Origin: Moraxella oblonga NBRC 102422
GTDB lineage: Bacteria > Pseudomonadota > Gammaproteobacteria > Pseudomonadales > Moraxellaceae
Length of the DNA stretch: 52,965 nt
NCBI RefSeq assembly: GCF_001598275.1
Contig: NZ_BCYQ01000017.1
Location: 1-52,965 of the forward strand
Reading direction: 5' to 3'
Positions within the stretch are counted from its first letter, which is position 1; the number at the start of each line of letters is the position of its first letter. Positions 9,227-19,281 of the stretch are shown here, in pieces. Below the pieces are notes generated by a model that saw only the letters and a list, made by a program, of their open reading frames with translations, did not search any database and was not told where the DNA came from. The translations under genes were made by a program, and so were the position numbers.

Positions 9227-9445
9227 TACGATGTCCTTAAATGGTGGGGTTGGGGTATTTTAGCATTTTTTGGGATAAATGGGGAATGTTACACATGATA
9301 AAATGTACGGTGTTGTGTTGATAATTAGTTTATTCATCAAAATTTTTACAACTGTAAAGCAAATCTTACAGGTATTTTTTAAATCGTATCCATATGCCTA
9401 TTTTGTCAAAAATTGGAGTAAAATGGTTATTTTTGGAATAAGTTT

Positions 9446-10423
9446 ATGAAAAAATATCTTACTGCTTTGACGTTATCACTTGCATTAACAACCTCTGCAT
9501 TGGCAAATGTAGATACCGCCACAACCAACACCATTAACAAGGTGCTTACTAGTAATGGCATGCCCTCTGCTGATGCTATTAAAACCACGCCTGTACAAGG
9601 TTTGTTGTCAGTAACTTCATCAAAATTTTTACCCATATTGATGACCTCAGACGGCAAATATGTGATTGAGGGTGAGTTTGAGCCCAACCCAAGCCCCGCC
9701 ATTGCCATTAATCCTGCGTTAATGGCACAAGGCAAAATGGGCACGCCTGTTTCTGATGCTTATAAACAAGCATTGCTTGCCAACACCAAAGCCCTAAAAA
9801 ATATGACGCCTGATACCAAGTTTTTTTATAGCAGTATTCGTGGATTGCTGTGGGGGGTAACAGGACAAAGCGGTGTACCATTCTTGATGAGTGCGGATGC
9901 TCGCTACTTCATCAACAGTGATGTGCTTGTGGTAAAAAATGGCAAAATATCAGGGCTAGATTATGAATTTGAATATGCCAAAAACCGCCATATTTTAGCC
10001 ACGCTTGACCAAAACGCCCTAACCGTTTATCCTGCCAAAAATCAAAAAGCAACGGTCTATGTTGCAACCGACATTAATTGCCCTTATTGCAAGATGTTTC
10101 ATGCCAAAATCGCCGAATATAATGCCAAAGGTATCACCGTCAAAACCATCGGCTATCCTGTCTATGACGAGTCTCCTGAACCCATGCGACAAATTTGGTG
10201 TGAGACTGATAATGCCAAACGTGCGATGTTATTGACTTCTGCCATGAAAGGCGTACGCCCAAAAAATCAATGTCAAGACAGCCAAAACCGCCTTACCGCC
10301 AACCAAAAACACGCCCAAGCCCTCGCTATCATGGCAACGCCAATGATTTATAAAGATACAGGTGAATTGTTTGAGGGTGATTTTCGTGCTAATGAATTTT
10401 ATCAATTTTTAGGTGTGAAATAA
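9446..10423 (+). CDS. dsbC: DsbC-type disulfide isomerase with duplicated N-terminal domain
   Basis: 325-aa periplasmic protein with a signal peptide cleaved after A20. The C-terminal thioredoxin-fold domain has the active site C212-P-Y-C215, a cis-Pro at 299 (ATPM) and a second Cys pair (252, 276), as in DsbC. E. coli DsbC is about 236 aa and has one N-terminal dimerisation domain. Here the signature occurs twice: QGLLSVT...PILMTSDGKYVI (51-74) and RGLLWGVT...PFLMSADARYFI (132-156). The expected job is to shuffle wrong disulfides in exported proteins. The 3' end overlaps the convergent acyltransferase gene by 15 bases. Read-through or split as two genes is excluded by the unbroken frame. Confidence 0.85.
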   Translation: MKKYLTALTLSLALTTSALANVDTATTNTINKVLTSNGMPSADAIKTTPVQGLLSVTSSKFLPILMTSDGKYVIEGEFEPNPSPAIAINPALMAQGKMGTPVSDAYKQALLANTKALKNMTPDTKFFYSSIRGLLWGVTGQSGVPFLMSADARYFINSDVLVVKNGKISGLDYEFEYAKNRHILATLDQNALTVYPAKNQKATVYVATDINCPYCKMFHAKIAEYNAKGITVKTIGYPVYDESPEPMRQIWCETDNAKRAMLLTSAMKGVRPKNQCQDSQNRLTANQKHAQALAIMATPMIYKDTGELFEGDFRANEFYQFLGVK

Positions 10424-11050
10424 ATCTTGCAATGGTTTGGACATATTTTTGTGATTTTTGCCCTGTACGCCTTGATAATAGGCGTACAACTTGGGTAAAT
10501 CCGCCTCAATGTCGCCTGTGGGATAAAATGCCGTCATAAAACGAATCTCACGAGTTTTGTAGTCTAACGCCACAGGAATGATGGGCACGCCTGCCTCCAA
10601 CGCCAAATAATAAAAACCTGTTTTCCACGTGTCAGTATAACTTCGTGTTCCCTCTGGGGCAAGTGCCAAAAACAACCGCTCGCTTGTGTGAAATTTATCA
10701 ACACTGGCTTTAAGGGTTGAACCTTTCTTTTGGCGGTCAATAGCAATCACTCCTGCCCATTTTAAAAAATGTGACAATATCGGTATGGTAAAAAGCTCTT
10801 TTTTGCCCAAAATTTTGATGTCAATGTCAAGCTCAATTAGCAATGGCAAAGTATATACACCATCAAAGTTGGAGGTGTGTGGTGCACCGATGAGAACGGC
10901 TTTTTTGAGATTGGCAACCTCGCCAACGATACGCCACCCCACCATACGATTAAAGTTTTTGGCAAGTTTTTGGGTAAATTTGCCATGTCTGCGTGGGACG
11001 TTGTTACCAAGATTTGCGGTGGTGAGAGGAGTGTTTAGATAATGCGTCAT
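10409..11050 (-). CDS. PlsC-like 1-acylglycerol-3-phosphate acyltransferase
   Basis: 213 aa. The acyltransferase block I appears as APHTSNFDG (H-X4-D, catalytic His) and block III as APEGTRS. A hydrophobic segment with GVPIIPVALDY follows, as in the PlsC/LPLAT superfamily. It would transfer a fatty acyl chain to a lysophospholipid at the inner membrane. Close relatives may act on other acceptors, so I give no symbol. The start is uncertain: ATG 11050 gives the family-like N-terminus, but the frame is open to 11134 and no clear RBS marks either. Confidence 0.8.
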   Translation of the reverse strand: MTHYLNTPLTTANLGNNVPRRHGKFTQKLAKNFNRMVGWRIVGEVANLKKAVLIGAPHTSNFDGVYTLPLLIELDIDIKILGKKELFTIPILSHFLKWAGVIAIDRQKKGSTLKASVDKFHTSERLFLALAPEGTRSYTDTWKTGFYYLALEAGVPIIPVALDYKTREIRFMTAFYPTGDIEADLPKLYAYYQGVQGKNHKNMSKPLQDLFHT

Positions 11051-11123
11051 GATGATGTTAGAATACAATAGATAACTCAATTTTAGCATAATTTGATGAG
11101 CCATCATAGAATCTGATGCATAA

Positions 11124-11972
<849 letters not shown>

Positions 11973-12028
11973 GATGGGATAAAGTTTGCTATAATAGGCA
12001 TTTTGCAATCCCAACCGATAGGGTTATT

Positions 12029-14377
12029 ATGACTGAACTACTCATCAACCACACCGCCATTTATCAAAAACTTGCTACTGCCCACAACCTAAGAGTTGCT
12101 CAAGTACAAGCCTTTGCCACGCTTTTGGACGAGGGGGCAAGCGTGCCATTCATCGCTCGCTACCGCAAGGATAAGACAGGCGGACTTGATGATGAGATTT
12201 TGCGAGTGCTAGAAAAAGCCCTAGCCAATGAGCGAGAGCTAGAAACTCGCCGTAGCAAAGTGCTTGAACTGCTTAGCAATCAAAACGCCCTAACCGATGA
12301 GCTGGCAGAGCGAGTGGGGAACGCCACCAGCAAGCTAGAACTTGACGCCATCTATGAACCCTACCGCCCAAAACGCCGTTCGCTTTCCGCCAAAGCGACT
12401 TTGGCAGGACTTCGCCCCTTTGCCTTGCAAATTTTGGCAGGCGAGCCTTTGAGTGTTTTGGCAGGTTATACGCCCGTTAGCCGTGTGACGGACGATACAG
12501 GCGAGAGTTTTGATGTGGATTATTCTACTCTTGATTTGCAACTGGCTGGCGTGCAGGCGATTGTGCTTGATGAATGGGCATTGAATCTGGATTTGTTTGA
12601 TAAAGTACGCACAGGTTTTAATGCCACCGCCAGCATTCATTCACAGCTTGTCGGTGAGGAAAAACGAGAGGCAGGCGAGAAATTCAAAGACTACTTTGAC
12701 CATACAGAACCCTTTGCCAAGCTCTCAAACCATCGTTTATTGGCAATGCTTCGTGGTCGTCAAGCCAATGTTTTGGTGCTTTCGGTGCTGGGCGAAGATG
12801 AGCCAAATATTAGCCAAATTAAACAGTCATTAAATATTGACGAAACAAGCGAGCAGGGAAAGTTCTTGGGCGAAACGGCAGAAAAACTTTGGTCAGTTAA
12901 GTGGCGACCACAGATAGAACACCGTCTTTTGACCGAAAGACGACTGGTTGCCGAAACGCACGCCATCGGTGTTTTTGCCCAAAATTTAAAACACCTTTTG
13001 ATGACTGCCCCAGCAGGTCGTAAGGTGATTTTGGGTGTGGACCCTGGCATTAGACACGGTGTCAAAATGGCGCTGATTGATGCCACAGGCGAGGTGCTTA
13101 CTACCGACACGGTCTATCCTTTTACCGACAAAACGCCAGAGAATGCCAAAGAAGTGATTAAAAATCTCATCGCCACGCACAATGTTGAGCTTGTCGCCAT
13201 TGGCAATGGTACAGCCAGCCGAGAGACGGACGAGCTTATCAAAGCGGTAATTGATGAAAACAAACTATCTGCCAAAGCGGTGGTGGTCTCTGAGGCAGGG
13301 GCTTCGGTGTATTCGGCAAGCCAGATTGCCAGCGATGAGTTGCCAGAGCTTGATGTGTCGGTGCGTGGGGCGGTATCTATTGCAAGAAGGCTACAAGACC
13401 CCTTATCCGAGCTTGTCAAGGTAGAACCCAAAGCCATCGGTGTGGGGCAATATCAACACGATGTCAATCAAACCGAGCTTGAAAGCAGTCTGGACAAAGT
13501 GACCGAAGATTGTGTGAATGCGGTGGGGGTTGATGTCAATACCGCAAGCCCTGCGATTTTGGCTCATATTGCAGGTCTCAACAAAAATGTCGCCCAGCAG
13601 ATTGTGAATTACCGCCGTGAAAATGGGGCATTTAAAAACCGTGAACAACTCAAAGCCGTGCCACGCTTGGGCGTAAAGACCTTTGAGCAGTCGGCAGGGT
13701 TTTTGCGTATCAAAGACGGCGATGAACCACTAGACGCAACGGGCGTACACCCAGAGAGTTATGGACTGGTCTATGAGATTTTGAGTAAGGCGGGTAAATC
13801 GTTGAGTGAGGTGCTTGGCAACGAAGCACTTGCCAAATCCTTAAATGACAGCAACGACCATTTTAGCCAAACTGCCACCGTGCTTGCTGAACTTGCCAAG
13901 CCTGCCCACGACCCCAGAGGCGAGTTTAAAACCGCCAAATTCCGTGATGATGTGAGCCAAATGGGGCATTTACAAATCGGTATGGAGCTTGAAGGTGTGG
14001 TTACCAATGTTACTGCCTTTGGTTGTTTTGTGGATGTTGGCGTTCATCAAGATGGGCTGGTGCATATTTCTGAATTGTCGGACGGCTTTGTGGCTGACCC
14101 TGCCGACATTGTCAAGCCCCAAGATATTGTCAAAGTGCGTGTGTTGTCGGTGGACGAAACTCGCAAACGCATTGCTTTGACAATGAAACAAGCAAAAGCC
14201 AGCCCCATTTCTGATATGGACAAAAAGCCCAAAGGCGACAAAAAGCCCAGCAAGAACACAACCGATAAAGCCAAATTGGACAAACCCAAATTTGACAAGG
14301 CAAAATCTGATAAAAACAAAGATACTGGCAAAATCGGCAGTCTAGGGGCATTATTAAAGCAGGCAGGATTGAAATAA
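12029..14377 (+). CDS. tex: Tex-type RNA-binding transcription accessory protein
   Basis: 782 aa. The order is the helical N-terminal Tex domain, a YqgF/RuvX-like domain (ILGVDPGIRHGVKMALID, about 335-460), helix-hairpin-helix motifs (about 505-590; VDVNTASPAILAHIAGL), an S1 RNA-binding domain (about 650-720; GMELEGVVTNVTAFGCFVDV), then a Lys-rich tail of about 60 residues. Tex proteins bind nucleic acid and influence transcription and virulence gene expression in several pathogens. The tail is longer and more repetitive (KPKxDKAK) than in E. coli YhgF and ends with GSLGALLKQAGLK. Confidence 0.96.
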   Translation: MTELLINHTAIYQKLATAHNLRVAQVQAFATLLDEGASVPFIARYRKDKTGGLDDEILRVLEKALANERELETRRSKVLELLSNQNALTDELAERVGNATSKLELDAIYEPYRPKRRSLSAKATLAGLRPFALQILAGEPLSVLAGYTPVSRVTDDTGESFDVDYSTLDLQLAGVQAIVLDEWALNLDLFDKVRTGFNATASIHSQLVGEEKREAGEKFKDYFDHTEPFAKLSNHRLLAMLRGRQANVLVLSVLGEDEPNISQIKQSLNIDETSEQGKFLGETAEKLWSVKWRPQIEHRLLTERRLVAETHAIGVFAQNLKHLLMTAPAGRKVILGVDPGIRHGVKMALIDATGEVLTTDTVYPFTDKTPENAKEVIKNLIATHNVELVAIGNGTASRETDELIKAVIDENKLSAKAVVVSEAGASVYSASQIASDELPELDVSVRGAVSIARRLQDPLSELVKVEPKAIGVGQYQHDVNQTELESSLDKVTEDCVNAVGVDVNTASPAILAHIAGLNKNVAQQIVNYRRENGAFKNREQLKAVPRLGVKTFEQSAGFLRIKDGDEPLDATGVHPESYGLVYEILSKAGKSLSEVLGNEALAKSLNDSNDHFSQTATVLAELAKPAHDPRGEFKTAKFRDDVSQMGHLQIGMELEGVVTNVTAFGCFVDVGVHQDGLVHISELSDGFVADPADIVKPQDIVKVRVLSVDETRKRIALTMKQAKASPISDMDKKPKGDKKPSKNTTDKAKLDKPKFDKAKSDKNKDTGKIGSLGALLKQAGLK

Positions 14378-14432
14378 GTTTGGTTTGGGCATATAATAAC
14401 GTCAAGATAATGTAATAAATTATGGATTTATT

Positions 14433-15269
14433 ATGAAAATTACTTCACCTTTATTATTTTTTGTAATTGCTTTTGGTGTGGTGGGATGTGGCAACGACAC
14501 ATCCTCTACCAACCAATCAACAACATCAAATGCCAGCGAGCCCGCCGCCACTGCCAGCAACTTACCTACTGTGGTTTTGGCAACCACAGGCACAGGAGCC
14601 CCCATTACTTACAAAGATGATAATGGCAACCTAACAGGGATTGATGTTGATGTTGTTAAAGCCATCGGTGCTAAAGAGGGATTTAATGTAGAAGTTGTCC
14701 AAGTGGCTTGGAAAAACATCTTTACAGGATTGGAACAAAAGCAGTATGACATTGCGGTGGCGGGCATTTCGTGGACAGAAGAGCGGGCGGGCAAGTATGC
14801 CTTAACAAATAGCTATTTTTCTAACCCAACGTCCTTGATTTATAAAGACGAATCAACCATAAAACCCAAAAGCCTATCAGAGCTTGGCAATGCTCGTGTT
14901 AGTGTTTTGGCAGGGTCAAGTTATGAAAAACTGTTACAAAATGCTAGCGTGGGTAAAATCATGCCTGTGGATAAGGGTATCAATGGCTTTATCGCTATGA
15001 TACGTGGACAAGCAGATGCTTATATCCATAGCAATATTAATTTGCGGTATTTCCAAGCCAATTACCCTGACCAACATCTACAAATCCAAATCGTGGAAAA
15101 CCCTGATGAACCTTCTGCTCAACATGTAATGGCACTCAATAAAGACAATACAGATTTATTGGAAAAACTAAATAACGGTATTGCCAAGCTCAAAGCAGAA
15201 GGTGAGATTGACAAAATCACCAACAAACATTTGGCGGTGGCACACATGAATCCAGAGGAAAAACAGTAA
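14433..15269 (+). CDS. Family 3 solute-binding lipoprotein (amino acid/amine ABC type)
   Basis: 278 aa. A lipoprotein signal peptide ends in the lipobox VVGC (Cys19), followed by a Ser/Thr/Ala-rich linker. The family-3 periplasmic binding fold starts at about 45, with PITYKDDNGNLTGIDVDVVKAIG and VAGISWTEERAGKYALTNSYF. It would capture a polar amino acid or related amine for an ABC importer, but no permease or ATPase gene is adjacent. A strong terminator separates it from the spermidine-dehydrogenase-like gene downstream, so cotranscription is unlikely. Confidence 0.88.
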   Translation: MKITSPLLFFVIAFGVVGCGNDTSSTNQSTTSNASEPAATASNLPTVVLATTGTGAPITYKDDNGNLTGIDVDVVKAIGAKEGFNVEVVQVAWKNIFTGLEQKQYDIAVAGISWTEERAGKYALTNSYFSNPTSLIYKDESTIKPKSLSELGNARVSVLAGSSYEKLLQNASVGKIMPVDKGINGFIAMIRGQADAYIHSNINLRYFQANYPDQHLQIQIVENPDEPSAQHVMALNKDNTDLLEKLNNGIAKLKAEGEIDKITNKHLAVAHMNPEEKQ

Positions 15270-15279
15270 TATCTGTTAT

Positions 15280-15314
15280 GCCCAAAAAACCATGTTGGTT
15301 TTTTGGGCTTTTTT
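15280..15314 (+). terminator. Strong Rho-independent terminator
   Basis: GCCCAAAAAACCA (15280-15292) and TGGTTTTTTGGGC (15296-15308) form a perfect 13-bp stem with a 3-base loop, followed by six T. It ends the solute-binding-protein transcript. Confidence 0.93.
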
Positions 15315-15328
15315 ATTGAGATAAATTT

Positions 15329-17260
15329 ATGACCAAACAAATTACTCGTAGAGATTTTTTAAATGGCACGGCACTACTCATTACGGGTGTTGCAACAGGT
15401 GCATTGACCGCTTGTGGTAATGATAAATCTAAGGTGGTGGATACTACCACGCCAAAGAGTGCCACACCACAAGCCTTGACACCTCCTTCAAACTACCCAC
15501 CAAGCATGACAGGTCTGCGAGGCGACCATGAGGGTAGTTATGATGTGGCTCACGAGATGGCATGGAAAAAAACTAAATTTGATGTATCGGTTGAGCCTGT
15601 ACTTGAAACAGTGGATTTGGTGGTGGTCGGGGCAGGCATTAGCGGTATTGCCAGTGCTTATTTTTATCAAAAAAAATTCCCCAATGCCAAGATTCTGATT
15701 TTAGAAAACCATGATGATTTTGGTGGACACGCCAAACGTAATGAATTTTTGGAAATGGTGGACGGCAAAGAAGTCTTTCGCATTAGCTATGGCGGTAGTG
15801 AATCCATTGATACGCCTAGTGAATACAGCGAAGAGGCAATGGGTCTATTGACTGATTTGGGTATTGATGTAGAAAAGTTTTATACCTATTATGACCAAAA
15901 ATATTTTGAAAAACTGGGCATGAATGAAACAGGCGTATTTTTCAATAAAGCCACTTTTGGGCAAGGTTTGGTATTGCCTGATTTGCCAAGCTCTGACAAT
16001 GCCACAGATTTTTTCACAAAAGCACCATTTAGTGAGACAGACAAAAAAGCCTTGATTGAGCTTTATACGATACCCAAGGACTATCTGACTGACATTCCCA
16101 AAAACAAGCGAGAGGATTATCTAAAAAGCATCAGTTATGACAAATTTTTGCGAGAGCGTGTGGGTCTGTCTGATGAGGCGATGAGATATTTTGAGGAAGT
16201 TTGTTTAGAATATTGGGGTTTTCCTGTGGACGGTCTGTCTGCATATAGTGCCTTTTACGACCGTTTTCATGGTGTGAATCCAGGCTTTGACAAATCAGGT
16301 TTGGTTTATCATGAAAAAGGCGAAGGTGAGCCTTATATTTTCCATTTTCCAGATGGCAACGTGTCTATTTTGCGACTGATTATTAAAAAACTTATTCCAA
16401 ACATCGTTTCAAATCCTGAAAACTCACAAGGCAAAAGCGACATGGAGGCGATTGTATTAGATAAGTTTGATTATAGTAAACTGGACGTGGCAGGGCAAAA
16501 TTTTAACATTCGCCTCAATGCGACAGCCGTACAAGTTAAAAACATAGAAAAAGATGGCAAAAAGGGCGTGATGGTTGGTTATAAAAAGGACGGCAAACTC
16601 TACCGTGTGGACGCAACACATTGTATTTTGGCGTGTCAGCATGGCATGATACCATATTTGGACAGTGATTTGCCCCAAGCTCAAAAAGATGACCATGCCC
16701 AAAACAGTCGTGTACCGATGGTATATGCCAAAATCATGGTAAAAGACTGGACGGCTTTCAAGAAGTTGGGTGCGTGGCAGTTGTATGCCCCCAAAGCACC
16801 ATTTGTGCATGTGATGTTGGATTACCCTGTGAGTATGGGTGGTTATGAATACCCCAAAGATCCAAGCGAGCCTATGGTGATTCATATGGTGCGTATTCCT
16901 GTGCCTTATGGAACAGGCAAAGATGTGCGAGAGGCGTGCAGGATAGGGCGTGCCGAACTGTATAAAGCCAGCTATCACGACCTAGAAAAACAAGCCTTAG
17001 ACCAGTTGCGTGAAATTTATGAATTGGCAGGTGAAAAGCTAGATGATAAGGTGCTGGCGGTTACGATGAACCGTTGGGGTCATGGGTATAGTTATGAATA
17101 TAATAGCCTATTTGACCAAAAAACAGCCGATAAAATGCTAGAAAATGTCAAACGCCCACACGGCAATATTCACATCGCCAACTCTGATGCTGACTGGATG
17201 CCGTATGCTGATGGGGCGATTGATGAGGCATGGCGTGCGGTTGATGAGATTGAGGGGTGA
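15329..17260 (+). CDS. Spermidine dehydrogenase-like FAD-dependent oxidoreductase, Tat-exported
   Basis: 643 aa. A twin-arginine signal (TRRDFLNG) runs into a lipobox-like LTAC (Cys29), so the enzyme is probably exported folded and may be lipid-anchored. The YPPSMTGLRGDHEGSYDVAHE block and the Rossmann motif VVVGAGISGIASAYF (about 98-112) match the SpdH-like flavoprotein family (NAD(P)-binding Rossmann-like/amine oxidase type). The substrate is not proven; spermidine or another amine is the family-based guess. The C-terminus has the FAD-closing pattern HIANSDADWMPYADGAIDEA. It starts 21 bases after the upstream terminator. Confidence 0.82.
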   Translation: MTKQITRRDFLNGTALLITGVATGALTACGNDKSKVVDTTTPKSATPQALTPPSNYPPSMTGLRGDHEGSYDVAHEMAWKKTKFDVSVEPVLETVDLVVVGAGISGIASAYFYQKKFPNAKILILENHDDFGGHAKRNEFLEMVDGKEVFRISYGGSESIDTPSEYSEEAMGLLTDLGIDVEKFYTYYDQKYFEKLGMNETGVFFNKATFGQGLVLPDLPSSDNATDFFTKAPFSETDKKALIELYTIPKDYLTDIPKNKREDYLKSISYDKFLRERVGLSDEAMRYFEEVCLEYWGFPVDGLSAYSAFYDRFHGVNPGFDKSGLVYHEKGEGEPYIFHFPDGNVSILRLIIKKLIPNIVSNPENSQGKSDMEAIVLDKFDYSKLDVAGQNFNIRLNATAVQVKNIEKDGKKGVMVGYKKDGKLYRVDATHCILACQHGMIPYLDSDLPQAQKDDHAQNSRVPMVYAKIMVKDWTAFKKLGAWQLYAPKAPFVHVMLDYPVSMGGYEYPKDPSEPMVIHMVRIPVPYGTGKDVREACRIGRAELYKASYHDLEKQALDQLREIYELAGEKLDDKVLAVTMNRWGHGYSYEYNSLFDQKTADKMLENVKRPHGNIHIANSDADWMPYADGAIDEAWRAVDEIEG

Positions 17261-17270
17261 TTGTGATAAT

Positions 17271-17298
17271 AAAAAAGGGTCGTTATTGACCCTTTTTT
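17271..17298 (+). terminator. Terminator after the flavoprotein gene
   Basis: AAAAAAGGGTC (17271-17281) pairs perfectly with GACCCTTTTTT (17288-17298) across a 6-base loop. The A and T runs let it work in both directions, for this gene and for the convergent helicase gene. Confidence 0.9.
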
Positions 17299-17317
17299 AT
17301 TTATGCTTAATTCATAT

Positions 17318-17406
17318 CAAAATCATACAAAAAACCGTTTTGAGCCCGTTGGCGGGTGGGGTGGTTTTTTGTTGTGGTTTGACAAACTCACCACGAACAA
17401 AAAACC
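17318..17406 (+). repeat. Dispersed ~90-bp hairpin repeat, copy A
   Basis: It starts CAAAATCATACAAAAAACCG and ends with GACAAACTCACCACGAACAA plus A-rich sequence. Copies B (39596-39686) and C (42871-42961) share the start, the central hairpin flanked by A and T runs, and the end. In copy A the hairpin centre has diverged (CCCG ttgg CGGG). It sits directly downstream of a terminator. Confidence 0.8.
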
Positions 17407-17439
17407 TTTGTTTGTTTTTGAATGGAATTTACTATAAAA

Positions 17440-19182
17440 TTACAACTCACCAAATTTTTTGGATTTTTTGGTTTGGCGTTTGTCAAAAAATACCTCTTCA
17501 ATAACACGCTTTTTTGGGCGTTTGGCGGTGGTGCTATACAACGGTTCATCACTGCGTCCACGCCCACGTTTAGAAGAAAATTCTTTGGTTTTCTCATTTT
17601 TAACATCACGACCCATCTTGGCATGATATTCACGGTCAAGCTCTGTTACATCACGGCGCGCGGGTTTGTTGGTTTTGCCAAATTTTTTGTCGGTGTCTGT
17701 TTTGGCGGATTTATTAAATTTTTTCTCAAATGATTTATCGTCATTGTGGTTGGACGATTTGTCAAAGTGCTTGTGATGAGGGTTTGGTTTGTTGTTCTCA
17801 AAACGCTCGTTACGCTCACCACGTTCATATGGATTGTTAATTTTGCCAAATTTTTCAAAAGTACGCTCAAAAGATTTTTGATAAAAATCTTTTGATTTGT
17901 CTTGGCGAGGGCGGTTTTGAAAACGGTTATTGTCAAATTTACGCCCATGTTTGCGTTTGTCTTGGTCTTTTTTGGGGGTAAATTTGGGTTCTAATCCTGC
18001 GATGACGTTTTCTTTCATCTCACGAGACAGATAGCGGTTGATGTGCCCTAGCTGTCGTTGGTCATCACGGCTACATAGGTTCATGGCAACCCCAGTACGT
18101 CCAGCACGCCCACAGCGTCCGATACGGTGAACATAGTCTTCTACTTGGCGAGGTAGGTCGTAGTTGACTACATGGCTGATGGTTGAGATGTCTATGCCAC
18201 GAGCGGCGACATCGGTGGCGATGAGAAAATCACATTTGCCAGATTTGACATCGCTGATGATACGGTTGCGTTTGCCTTGGGGTAGGTCGCCATGTAGATA
18301 GCGAGCGGATAGACCGTTGTCGGTGAGTGTTTGGGCAAGTTGCTCGGTACTCTTTTTGGTGGCGGTAAAAATAATGGCTTGACCAATGTCGTCATTATTT
18401 AACAGTTCAAGTAAGATTTTGTTTTTGTGGTTAAAATCATCGCAAAAATACACACTTTCATCAATGTGAGCAGATTCTACTTTGATGGAGATGCGTTCGG
18501 GGTTTTTTGTAAAGCTCTCGGCGATTTTGCCAACTGCACCGTCCCATGTGGCTGATGACATCACCGTTTGGCGAGTGGTAGGAACTTGGGCTAATATGGT
18601 TTCAATGGCATCACTAAATCCCATATCCAGCATACGGTCAGCTTCATCTAACACCAGCGTATCAAGCTCTGACAAATCCACACGACCATCATTCATGTGG
18701 TCAATCAGGCGTCCGGGTGTGGCGATGACAATCTGAACGCCTTTATGTAAGGCTCTGATTTGACCACCATAGGGAGCACCACCCACAAGCGGTACACTAA
18801 ACACACCACGCATTTGACTGCTGTATTTACGCACATTGTCTTGGACTTGCATGGCAAGCTCACGTGTGGGAGTGAGTATTAGGGCTTTAATGGGAGTTTT
18901 TTGGTGTTTGCGGTGAGATTTTTGGCTAAATTCATCAGCGTTGGCTAACTTTGGTTTGGGGGTCTTGGCAAGTTTATCCAAAATGGGCAGTACAAAACTT
19001 GCGGTTTTGCCAGAGCCTGTTTGGGCGGACAATAACAAATCTCGTCCGTTTAGGGCGTGCGGAATTGCCCCTGCCTGAATGGGGGTTGGGGTGGTGTAGC
19101 CTGATTTTTCTAGGGCTTTTAAAATCACGGAGTGTAGGTTTAAATCCGCAAAAGTGGTAGTGTTTTGGGTTTGGTCTGTCAT
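17440..19182 (-). CDS. DEAD-box RNA helicase (RhlE-like)
   Basis: 580 aa. The Q motif lies in GYTTPTPIQAGAIP, motif I in AQTGSGKT, motif Ia PTRELAMQ, motif II in VLDEADRMLDMGF, motif III in SSATW, motif V ATDVAARGIDI and motif VI HRIGRCGRAGRTG, so all helicase core motifs are intact (about 20-380). A long basic, low-complexity tail (about 400-580), rich in Lys, Arg, Asn and Phe, likely binds RNA. It probably remodels RNA in ribosome assembly or decay; RhlE, SrmB and DeaD all remain possible. The ATG at 19182 is used; the frame upstream to 19236 lies in the structured leader. Confidence 0.92.
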   Translation of the reverse strand: MTDQTQNTTTFADLNLHSVILKALEKSGYTTPTPIQAGAIPHALNGRDLLLSAQTGSGKTASFVLPILDKLAKTPKPKLANADEFSQKSHRKHQKTPIKALILTPTRELAMQVQDNVRKYSSQMRGVFSVPLVGGAPYGGQIRALHKGVQIVIATPGRLIDHMNDGRVDLSELDTLVLDEADRMLDMGFSDAIETILAQVPTTRQTVMSSATWDGAVGKIAESFTKNPERISIKVESAHIDESVYFCDDFNHKNKILLELLNNDDIGQAIIFTATKKSTEQLAQTLTDNGLSARYLHGDLPQGKRNRIISDVKSGKCDFLIATDVAARGIDISTISHVVNYDLPRQVEDYVHRIGRCGRAGRTGVAMNLCSRDDQRQLGHINRYLSREMKENVIAGLEPKFTPKKDQDKRKHGRKFDNNRFQNRPRQDKSKDFYQKSFERTFEKFGKINNPYERGERNERFENNKPNPHHKHFDKSSNHNDDKSFEKKFNKSAKTDTDKKFGKTNKPARRDVTELDREYHAKMGRDVKNEKTKEFSSKRGRGRSDEPLYSTTAKRPKKRVIEEVFFDKRQTKKSKKFGEL

Positions 19183-19201
19183 GGTCTGCCTAAATATCAA
19201 A

Positions 19202-19281
19202 CACCCTTTGATGAAAGAAAAACCACCAAATACCACCTATCAGATGAGGGGTGGTGGTTGCATACGTATTTTGAAAGGGTG
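19202..19281 (-). promoter_or_regulatory. Structured leader upstream of the DEAD-box helicase gene
   Basis: This lies in the 361-base gap between the helicase and avtA starts. CACCCTTT (19202-19209) pairs with AAAGGGTG (19274-19281), enclosing a second stem AACCACC (19221-19227) with GGTGGTT (19253-19259) that also contains alternative CCACC/GGTGG pairings. It sits 20-100 bases before the helicase ATG. It could be a translational control structure or an old terminator. The rest of the gap (19282-19543) shows no further gene or clear promoter. Confidence 0.45.
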
